From Christensenellaceae bacterium (lineage in GTDB: Bacteria; Bacillota; Clostridia; Christensenellales; DTU072), in contig JAISKW010000054.1 of NCBI GenBank assembly GCA_031260775.1, forward strand, positions 1-29,939: a DNA stretch of 29,939 nucleotides. The letters are read 5' to 3'. A program made the translations under genes and the position numbers. The notes under the pieces are model-generated. The model ran no database searches. It had not been told where the DNA came from and saw only the letters and a list, made by a program, of their open reading frames with translations. This document shows, one piece after another, positions 1 to 6,041 of this stretch (the stretch's first letter is position 1; each line of letters begins with the position of its first letter).

Positions 1-60
1 TGTTCTCGCGGCACGCTTCGCGTTGCATGCCCTTCGGGCGCGCGCTCACTATTAAAGCAA

Positions 61-86
61 GGGGAGAGGACATCCTGTCCTCCCCC
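61..86. repeat. GC-rich hairpin
   Basis: An inverted repeat with arms GGGGAGAGGACA and TGTCCTCCCC around a TCC loop (about 11 pairs, one bulged A). It has no U-tract on either side, so it is not a typical intrinsic terminator. The first 14 bases of the window (TTCTCGCGGCACGC within 2-16) match, inverted, the direct repeats at 16116-16202, so this left edge belongs to the same family of intergenic GC-rich repeats. Confidence 0.5.
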
Positions 87-125
87 TTAGCATCCCTCTC
101 CCTTTCATATTGTGTTCCCCACTCC

Positions 126-211
126 AAAAAACATTCCCCCGAAACAGTTTTTCAAAGGGGAGGGGTTCGGGGAGGGGAATCGCTTTTCTAAAAAAGCGTT
201 CCCCCTCCCCG
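126..211. repeat. REP-like palindromic element, copy A
   Basis: An approximately 85-bp element with a strong hairpin at 169-210: GGGGAGGGGAATCGC pairs with GCGTTCCCCCTCCCC around a T/A-rich loop. The flank reads TTTTCAAAGGGG then GGTTCGGGG. The same order of blocks occurs inverted at 16187-16271, and shorter core hairpins occur at 2791-2834 and 18331-18372. It lies just 3' of hisF. The GC stem resembles a terminator, but no U-run follows the hairpin on the minus strand. Confidence 0.75.
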
Positions 212-237
212 AAAGAATCCACATTAAAAAAAATATT

Positions 238-993
238 TCAAAGGCGAACGGGAACGTTGTTCGCGGAGAGGAAATCTTTGACTTGGCGGACGGTGTAAGT
301 GCCATAGTGGAAAAGCGAGGCGGCGAGGGCGGCATCGGCGGCGCCTACGGTAAGAACGTCGTAGAAATCTTGGAGCTTGCCCGCGCCGCCGGAAGCGATT
401 ATGGGGACGTTCACATACTCGGCGACGGTTTTGGTGATGAAGTTATCGTAGCCGTTTTTGGTGCCGTCGGCGTCCATTGAAGTTAAAAGAATTTCGCCCG
501 CGCCGAGTTTTGCGGCGGTGCGGATCCAAGTGAGAGCGTCCAAACCGGTGTCGATTCTGCCGCCGTTGACGTAAACCGTGTAGCGGTCGCCGGAGCGTTT
601 GACGTCGCATGCGAGAACGATACATTGACTGCCGAAAGCGTCCGCGCCGTTCCTTATTATAGAGGGGTCTTTGATTGCGGCGGAATTGACGCTTATTTTA
701 TCCGCGCCGCTCCTTAAAACGGCTTTCATATCGGCAACGGTGGCGATGCCGCCGCCGACGGTTAAGGGGATAAACACCTCCTCGGCGGTGCGAGAAACGA
801 TGTTGCAAATAGTTTTGCGTTTTTCGTGAGAGGCGGTGATGTCCAAGAAAACAACCTCGTCCGCACCCTGAGCGTTGTATGCCTTTGCGCACTCAACGGG
901 GTCGCCGGCGTCTAAGATGTTTATGAAATTTGTACCCTTTACAACCCGACCGTCTTTGACGTCGAGGCAAGGGATAATACGCTTTGCAAGCAT
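238..993 (-). CDS. hisF: Imidazole glycerol phosphate synthase subunit HisF
   Basis: HisF is the cyclase subunit of imidazole glycerol phosphate synthase. It uses ammonia delivered by HisH to convert PRFAR into IGP and AICAR in cytoplasmic histidine synthesis, linking it to purine synthesis. The 251-residue protein has the normal family length and a complete TIM barrel. It starts MLAKRIIPCLDVKDGRVVKG, with catalytic Asp11 in CLDVKDG and the second catalytic Asp130 in LACDVKRSG. Phosphate-binding glycine loops are present at 80-82 (GGG) and 202-203 (SGGAG). The start codon is 3 bases after the stop of the upstream RAYT-like gene and has no Shine-Dalgarno sequence, so translation may be coupled. 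No other his gene is in the window, so HisH must be encoded elsewhere. Identification is firm. Confidence 0.97.
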   Translation of the reverse strand: MLAKRIIPCLDVKDGRVVKGTNFINILDAGDPVECAKAYNAQGADEVVFLDITASHEKRKTICNIVSRTAEEVFIPLTVGGGIATVADMKAVLRSGADKISVNSAAIKDPSIIRNGADAFGSQCIVLACDVKRSGDRYTVYVNGGRIDTGLDALTWIRTAAKLGAGEILLTSMDADGTKNGYDNFITKTVAEYVNVPIIASGGAGKLQDFYDVLTVGAADAALAASLFHYGTYTVRQVKDFLSANNVPVRL

Positions 994-996
994 TAT

Positions 997-2661
997 TTAG
1001 CTTTGAGGGTTAAGCTTTGAGATTGCTTCCCAAGCGAGGGGCAAGCCCGGCTCGTCGGTTACCGAAAGGAGTGCAAGCGCGTGAGCGGTTGTGGTTTCGG
1101 GATTTTTAGCCTGCAACGCGCGGATTAGCGACGCGATAAGGGTGGTATCGGGGAATTGGAAACCCATAAGGCGCGAGATGTACTCGAACGACCAGCCCTT
1201 GTCCATATTGATGCGCCAGAAAACCTCAAGGAGGATGTCCATACCTAACGTCTGCGAGCTTAAACCGAAGCCGTACAAAGTGTTGTCGTAGGTGTTTTCG
1301 GTTTCGATAACGAGCTTTGTAATGACCGAGGCAAGCAATGCGCTGCGGTCGAACTCCTTGCCCTTGCCCTTTTGGAGCAAGCGTTTGCAGATGTATTCCC
1401 ACGTGAAGCCCGCGTTGCGGTTTAGCGAAATAACAAGGTCGCGGATAGTGTCGCCCTGAAGTTCGATTGCGTTGTATTCGGGGTTAACGCCGAGACCGAT
1501 TAACGCTTCCTCTAACTGACGGTTAAATTTGAAGTAATCGTAGCGGTGGTTAGTGTACCATCTTTCGCCGAAAACCTTGTCGTTTTTGGCGTTCCACCAC
1601 TTGTTGCGCTCGCGACCTTTAGAGTAGAAACCGTTAGCCCATGCCTGCGGTGTGGGATACGAACGGCGTATAGCCTCCGAAAAACCTTGATATTGCGCGA
1701 TTGCCGCGTCCTGCGCTTCTTGCGATTGCGGACGTAAAATGCCGTCCGCGATGCCGTTTAACGATTCGTAAGATGAGAACTCGTCGTAATCGTAGTATCC
1801 TGACAAGCCGTCGCTGACGGGCTTGTCATGCACATAAGACATACGCAGGAAAATGTCCTTTGCCGAAATTTCTTTGATAACGAAACGGTCGCGGAAAACG
1901 TCGTTTACGGGGTTAAGCTCAAGATTTTGGTTGTTGCTGCGGAAAGCCGAGTTGTAATAGCGGGCATAGAGCTCCGAAAAACCGCGTAATCTTGTAAAAA
2001 TCGAATTTTTTGTGGCGTCAAACGTGGAGAAAATGAAGTAAATTGACGCGTCCGCAAGCGCGTAAGCCTCAACGCTGACCGGAACCTTGTCCGATTCGGC
2101 GTTTTTGCCGAAGAGAAGCTCGTAAACAAAATAGTTCCTTGCCGCATCGTTGGGGAAAAGCGTAAGTCCGCGTACCGAACGGAGAACCGCGGTGAAAAAG
2201 TGCGGCTTCGCGCTGTTATAGGCATCGACGTTGTTGTACTCGAGCGGAATGCCCGCAGAGGTCACCGTTTGGGTTGAAACCTTTGCCTTTTTTGCAAAAT
2301 CGCTGACCGTGGAGTTTTGTGTAAACGTCGTATTGACCGAGTTGATAAACTGCGTCGCCAAGCTTTTGCCGCCGACCCGTACGCTTAAATCGTATTCAAC
2401 GCCGTCGTTGTAGAACTTAACGCCGCCGAAGGATATGCCCGCAGCGTACGTTTGGTTCAGCGATTCCCGAATGCTTCCGAGCGATTTAACGAAGATATCC
2501 CTGTTAACGAGTCGCTCTTTCTTTTTAGCGGAGGTAGCCTTTTTTGTTTTATCCGCGAGGAAAACGCCGCTTCTTCTCACCTCGACGTGATAAGACGGAG
2601 TAAAGTATCCGCTTTCTTTCGGAAGCGTATAGATATAGTCGGTGCCCTTATAAATTGCCAT
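997..2661 (-). CDS. Degenerate RAYT-like (Y1 transposase family) protein without HUH histidines
   Basis: A 554-residue protein whose middle (about 153-302) follows the REP-associated tyrosine transposase (Y1_Tnp) pattern. A block like LFPNDAARNYFVYELL is followed by VEAYALADASIYFIFS, which lines up with the family's AYVLMPNHVHLLI. Then come RLRGFSELYARYYNSAF, VFRDRF (family LFQGRF), SYVHDKPVSDGL (family YIHLNPVRAGL) and FSSY (family WSSY). The two metal-binding histidines of the HUH motif are replaced by Ser206 and Tyr208, while the presumed nucleophile Tyr276 remains. Family members usually have 150-300 residues; this one has extra N- and C-terminal regions. The C-terminus has two similar segments, GFTWEYICKRL (about 418-428) and GWSFEYISRLMG (about 489-500), that look like helix-turn-helix remnants. 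The frame is intact, which suggests domestication rather than recent decay. hisF follows directly. The family call is inferred from motif order only. Confidence 0.7.
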   Translation of the reverse strand: MAIYKGTDYIYTLPKESGYFTPSYHVEVRRSGVFLADKTKKATSAKKKERLVNRDIFVKSLGSIRESLNQTYAAGISFGGVKFYNDGVEYDLSVRVGGKSLATQFINSVNTTFTQNSTVSDFAKKAKVSTQTVTSAGIPLEYNNVDAYNSAKPHFFTAVLRSVRGLTLFPNDAARNYFVYELLFGKNAESDKVPVSVEAYALADASIYFIFSTFDATKNSIFTRLRGFSELYARYYNSAFRSNNQNLELNPVNDVFRDRFVIKEISAKDIFLRMSYVHDKPVSDGLSGYYDYDEFSSYESLNGIADGILRPQSQEAQDAAIAQYQGFSEAIRRSYPTPQAWANGFYSKGRERNKWWNAKNDKVFGERWYTNHRYDYFKFNRQLEEALIGLGVNPEYNAIELQGDTIRDLVISLNRNAGFTWEYICKRLLQKGKGKEFDRSALLASVITKLVIETENTYDNTLYGFGLSSQTLGMDILLEVFWRINMDKGWSFEYISRLMGFQFPDTTLIASLIRALQAKNPETTTAHALALLSVTDEPGLPLAWEAISKLNPQS

Positions 2662-2730
2662 ATTACCGTTGTAGCGCGAAGCATAGCATACAAAAGCATA
2701 CCTTGTTCACGATACATTGATATTTTAATA

Positions 2731-2772
2731 CGCACACGCGCTTTAATACAATACGCAAATTTTCCGTGTGCG
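2731..2772. repeat. Inverted repeat in divergent intergenic region
   Basis: A perfect 8-bp inverted repeat, CGCACACG (2731-2738) and CGTGTGCG (2765-2772), separated by 26 AT-rich bases. It lies between the divergent RAYT-like gene and the transketolase operon. It could be an operator or a chance palindrome; nothing else identifies it. Confidence 0.3.
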
Positions 2773-2790
2773 CAATCGCGGTGTAATTTC

Positions 2791-2834
2791 GGGAGGGGAG
2801 ATTGCTTCTTATTGAAAAGCATTTCCTATCCCCG
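2791..2834. repeat. REP-like palindromic element, degenerate core copy
   Basis: A diverged core hairpin of the same family as 126-211. GGGAGGGGAGATTGCTT is followed by GAAAAGCATTTCC and ATCCCC. Several mismatches weaken the outer stem, but the inner TTGCTT/AAAAGCA pairing is kept. It sits about 130 bp upstream of the RAYT-like gene, so that gene and hisF lie between two copies of the family. Confidence 0.55.
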
Positions 2835-2860
2835 GAAGCGTTGCATATTCAAAGTCGCTA

Positions 2861-2889
2861 TTGAACGGGCAGGGGGCGGAATGTACAAT
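2861..2889 (+). promoter_or_regulatory. Candidate sigma-70 promoter of transketolase operon
   Basis: TTGAAC (2861-2866) and TACAAT (2884-2889) are separated by exactly 17 bp. They match the vegetative consensus at 4/6 and 5/6 positions. Transcription would start near 2896, giving a leader of about 47 nt before tktN. Confidence 0.55.
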
Positions 2890-2942
2890 ATGGTGAGAAC
2901 TCCCCTATTTTTCTTTGGGGCGTTTGGAACGAAAAAATAACT

Positions 2943-3902
2943 ATGTCGGTATTAACCAAGCAAGAGTGGATTGACCTCGAAACTAAGGTGGCGGAGCTGC
3001 GCGATTTGTGCATGCAAACCACACAATGGGGTCACGGCGGGCATTGGGGAGGCTCCTCCTCGGTGGCTGATATTTTGGCGGCGCTTTACTTTAAGTCCGC
3101 TAACTTCGACTTCAAGAAGTACGATGACCCCGATAGGGACAGAATCGTAGTTTCCAAGGGTCACGCGGGCATTATGCTTGCCTCGTTATTCTCGGTGCTC
3201 GGCTCAATTCCCCGCGAGGATTTGAAGACTTTCAACCTCACAGGTTCGAAGTTAGGCGTCCATTTGGACAGCAATAAAGTAAAAGGTATCGACGCGTCAA
3301 CCGGCTCGCTCGGGCACGGCAGTTCGCTTGCCTTAGGCATGGCGTTAGCCGGCAGAGTTCAAGGCAGAAGCTACAAGAGCTACGTTATCTTAGGCGACGG
3401 CGAGTGCGACGAGGGTTCCGTTTGGGAAGCCGCAATGGCGGGCGCGAACTTCTACGGCAGAGGCGCGGAGAACTATATTACTATCGTAGACCGTAACAAA
3501 TGTATGATTGACGGCCCGACCGAAAAGGTTATGAAATTAGAGCCGTTTGCCGACAAATGGCGTGCGTTCGGTTATGAAGTCATCGAGGTTGACGGTCATA
3601 ACTTCCCGCAACTTATTAACGCAATCGAAACGGCAAAAGCCGACAAGGCGGGCAAGCCCTATGCGATTATCGCAAACACCTTAAAGGGATACGGCGTCGC
3701 GTTCGCGGAGGACAATTACCTGCACCACTACGGTATGTACCCCCCGGAAAAGTGCGTTATAGCAAGAGAGGATTTAGCAAAGGTCGCAAAAGCGCGTTTG
3801 GACGTTGCAAAATCGTTCAAGAAAGACACCGTCGAGGTCGAAGACCTTGCGGGAATTAAGACCATTACCAAAAAGGACTGGTACGTAGAGGAGGCAAAAT
3901 AA
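2943..3902 (+). CDS. Transketolase, N-terminal (TPP-binding) subunit
   Basis: This is the pyrophosphate-binding half of a split, two-gene transketolase. With the following subunit it moves two-carbon ketol units between sugar phosphates in the non-oxidative pentose phosphate pathway. The 319-residue length is normal for the split form. The thiamine diphosphate/Mg motif is clear: GDGECDEG at 151-158 and Asn185 in IVDRNK. Conserved SKGHAG (71-76) and GSLGHGSSLALGMA (about 121-134) are also present. The start is set by MSVLTKQEWIDLE; there is no strong Shine-Dalgarno, only a weak GGAA 13 bases upstream. The stop is one base from the next start codon, so the subunits are co-translated. Split transketolases are common in Clostridia and archaea. 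Identification is firm. Confidence 0.96.
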   Translation: MSVLTKQEWIDLETKVAELRDLCMQTTQWGHGGHWGGSSSVADILAALYFKSANFDFKKYDDPDRDRIVVSKGHAGIMLASLFSVLGSIPREDLKTFNLTGSKLGVHLDSNKVKGIDASTGSLGHGSSLALGMALAGRVQGRSYKSYVILGDGECDEGSVWEAAMAGANFYGRGAENYITIVDRNKCMIDGPTEKVMKLEPFADKWRAFGYEVIEVDGHNFPQLINAIETAKADKAGKPYAIIANTLKGYGVAFAEDNYLHHYGMYPPEKCVIAREDLAKVAKARLDVAKSFKKDTVEVEDLAGIKTITKKDWYVEEAK

Positions 3903-3903
3903 C

Positions 3904-5004
3904 ATGGCAGTAGAAATAACAGCAGCAGAATCAACAAAACTCGCGACAGCCGAAATCTTCGGCAGAACGATTGCGGAACTCGGCGAGAAAGATAGCAGAA
4001 TCGTATGTCTTTCGCCGGACTTGCAAAGCTCAACCAAAATGGGCGACTTCTTTAAGAAGTTCCCCGAGAGGTTTTATAACGTAGGAATCGCCGAGCAGAA
4101 CATGGTAGGCATCGCGGCTGGCTTAGCGCGCGCGGGTATGGTCGCATTCGCGTCGTGCTTCTCGGTGTTTATGTCATTGAGGTGCTTAGACCAAGTTCAC
4201 ACCGACGTTTGCTATCAAAACGTTGACGTTAAATTGATAGCAACCCACGGCGGTACGTCGTACGGGCCTGCAGGTTCAACCCACCATGCAATCGAGGACT
4301 TGGGAGTTATCAGAACGCTCGTAAATATGACCCTTATCTGCCCTGCTGACGGACTTGAAACGGCAAACGCGGTTAAAGCAGCGGCGGCAACTCCCGGGCC
4401 GTTCTATATAAGGATTAACAGAGGTTTCGATAATACGGTATACCGTAATCCGGACTACGGGTTCCAAGTCGGCAAAGCCGTAACAATGGCGGAAGGCAAC
4501 GACTTAACGATAATCGCTTGCGGTTCGTGCGTATACGAGGCAATCCAAGCGGCATCTATATTAAAGGCGGAGCAAGGCATTAACGCACGCGTGTTGAATA
4601 TGCATACGATTAAACCTATCGACACGGAGGCTATTCATAAAGCAATTGACGAAACGCACCGCATTATAACGGTTGAAGACCATACGATTATAGGCGGCTT
4701 AGGCAGCGCGGTTGCGGAGGTCATTGCGGACTACGGCAAGGCGGCGGCGTTCTTGCGGTTGGGAATTCCGGACAAATGGTCGCCTATCGGCGCGCCGGAG
4801 GACTTGAGAGCCTATCATAAGATTGACAGCGCGGGCATCGCGGCAAGCGGAAGCGAGATTCTTAATAAGACGGTCGAAACGGGCGGCGGAAACGGAATTG
4901 ACGCGGGCGCGATTACGCAAAGCGTGTTAGAAGTAATAAAGTCGGCATTGACGGTTGCAAAGCGCACCTTAAAGCCCGGCGACAAATGGGACGACGAGGT
5001 ATAA
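3904..5004 (+). CDS. Transketolase, C-terminal subunit
   Basis: This second half of the split transketolase carries the pyrimidine-binding and C-terminal domains (366 residues; most such subunits have about 310). Glu64 in NVGIAEQNMVG is the residue that activates the thiamine ring. The transketolase C-domain follows, with TVEDHTIIGGLGSAVAE near 259. The extra length is at the C-terminus (about residues 313-366). A strong Shine-Dalgarno, AGAGGAGG at 3887-3894, lies inside the end of the first subunit gene 9 bases before the ATG. The two genes are separated by one base and should give equal amounts of subunits. A DXP-synthase-like reading is unlikely because the two-gene layout is that of transketolase. 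Confidence 0.96.
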   Translation: MAVEITAAESTKLATAEIFGRTIAELGEKDSRIVCLSPDLQSSTKMGDFFKKFPERFYNVGIAEQNMVGIAAGLARAGMVAFASCFSVFMSLRCLDQVHTDVCYQNVDVKLIATHGGTSYGPAGSTHHAIEDLGVIRTLVNMTLICPADGLETANAVKAAAATPGPFYIRINRGFDNTVYRNPDYGFQVGKAVTMAEGNDLTIIACGSCVYEAIQAASILKAEQGINARVLNMHTIKPIDTEAIHKAIDETHRIITVEDHTIIGGLGSAVAEVIADYGKAAAFLRLGIPDKWSPIGAPEDLRAYHKIDSAGIAASGSEILNKTVETGGGNGIDAGAITQSVLEVIKSALTVAKRTLKPGDKWDDEV

Positions 5005-5007
5005 ATT

Positions 5008-5850
5008 ATGGCGGAGGAAATTAAAATAACTGAAAGCGACGTATATGCCGCTAACATATTTTTGGGGGCGGCTGTGCCCTTGCTCCGCGTAATTTGCGAA
5101 AGCGAGCCGAAATACGGCGATAAATTCAAAGGGAAATTCTTTGTTTTCCAAATGTCCGCGCTCTATGACGGAGTGCCGGGTGGGAAAATAGCGACACACT
5201 TCGTTGTCGAGGACGGCAAATGGACGTGTAAAGCGTTGGAGGTTCATGAGAGCCCCGACGTGGAGTTTCAATTCGCGAATTTAAGAAAGCTGAACATATT
5301 TATGTCGGGCAAAGGAATGCCCTTGCCGAGGATTAAAGGCGCGTCCAAGTTGGGATTGCTCATTTCGCTGCTCGGGGCGTTGCTTCGTATGGCAGGGCTT
5401 ATGCAAGCGACAACGATGCCCGTGAGCGACGCTGATAAAAAGCTCCTGACGAAGCTGTATTTTTATCTGTTGCCGAACGGAATTTCGCGTTTAAGCAAAA
5501 TGGGGCAACCCGACGTTTTGAAGGTAACGAGCGTAAGCCCGGACAGAGTCTACGCGTTGGTTGTCAACGGCGACGACGAGTTGCAATCATGGGTTAGGAT
5601 GAAAGAGGGTCAAACCTCGTCGGGCAGAGGCGCAAGCAAGCGCGGAATCCCGTTCCTTTCGATGGAATTCCGTGACCCCGCCTCAGCGTTGGGCATCTTA
5701 ATGAACATCGATAATATGATGGACAGCATCGAAACGGGCAAGTTGTTAATCAACGGCGCGCCGGAGTTCGGCGATTTGGTCGGCGATTTGATGTTTAAGG
5801 TCGCGTATTATGCGCAAGGCGAGTTCTTAGTAAAGGAGAAGTTGCTGTAA
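5008..5850 (+). CDS. Putative SCP2-like lipid-binding protein
   Basis: A 280-residue protein of uncertain function, third gene of the transketolase operon, starting 3 bases after tktC with a GAGGT Shine-Dalgarno. Residues about 38-120 follow the layout of sterol carrier protein 2 domains. A beta-strand run with DGKWTCKALEVHESPDVEFQF is followed by a LNIFMSGKGMPLP segment, resembling the pdv.i.......sGk pattern, then KIKG-like RIKGASKLG. A moderately hydrophobic helix (LGLLISLLGALLRMAGLM, about 115-132) follows. There is no signal peptide, so it is probably cytosolic or membrane-associated. Its place behind transketolase does not by itself explain its role. The open reading frame is certain; the SCP2 assignment is a pattern-based guess. 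Confidence 0.6.
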   Translation: MAEEIKITESDVYAANIFLGAAVPLLRVICESEPKYGDKFKGKFFVFQMSALYDGVPGGKIATHFVVEDGKWTCKALEVHESPDVEFQFANLRKLNIFMSGKGMPLPRIKGASKLGLLISLLGALLRMAGLMQATTMPVSDADKKLLTKLYFYLLPNGISRLSKMGQPDVLKVTSVSPDRVYALVVNGDDELQSWVRMKEGQTSSGRGASKRGIPFLSMEFRDPASALGILMNIDNMMDSIETGKLLINGAPEFGDLVGDLMFKVAYYAQGEFLVKEKLL

Positions 5851-5859
5851 ACGGCATCA

Positions 5860-5891
5860 GGTTAGGGCTTTCCTTCGGGCAAGCCCTAACC
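5860..5891 (+). terminator. Hairpin at end of transketolase operon
   Basis: A perfect 11-bp stem, GGTTAGGGCTT/AAGCCCTAACC, with a 10-nt loop, starts 9 bases after the stop of the SCP2-like gene. It is followed by an A-rich rather than U-rich stretch, so termination by the intrinsic route is uncertain. It may instead protect the 3' end of the mRNA. Confidence 0.5.
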
Positions 5892-5916
5892 AATAAAAAC
5901 CGACAAAATTTCCGTA

Positions 5917-5945
5917 TGGAAACGGTTGTTTCTATGCGTTATAAT
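5917..5945 (+). promoter_or_regulatory. Candidate promoter of the 6042 lipoprotein
   Basis: TGGAAA (5917-5922) and a perfect TATAAT (5940-5945) are 17 bp apart. The -10 box is exact and the -35 box matches 4/6. The expected start near 5952 would give a leader of about 90 nt ending in the strong AAGGAGA ribosome site before 6042. Confidence 0.5.
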
Positions 5946-6041
5946 TAACTACAGACAGGTAATACTGTTTATTTTAATTACGGCGGAAGCGCAAGCGACC
6001 GCCAACCGAGTATATTATTTAATGTATAAGGAGAAATAATT

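Noticed and set aside
112..480. Open frame reading FKGEGFGEGN, also seen at 15972-16313 on the minus strand
   Set aside because: The shared peptide comes from translating the dispersed palindromic element; the rest overlaps hisF antisense.
2452..2940. Plus-strand open frame across the RAYT-like gene start and promoter region
   Set aside because: It is antisense to the RAYT-like protein, crosses a palindrome and the transketolase promoter, and shows no family features.
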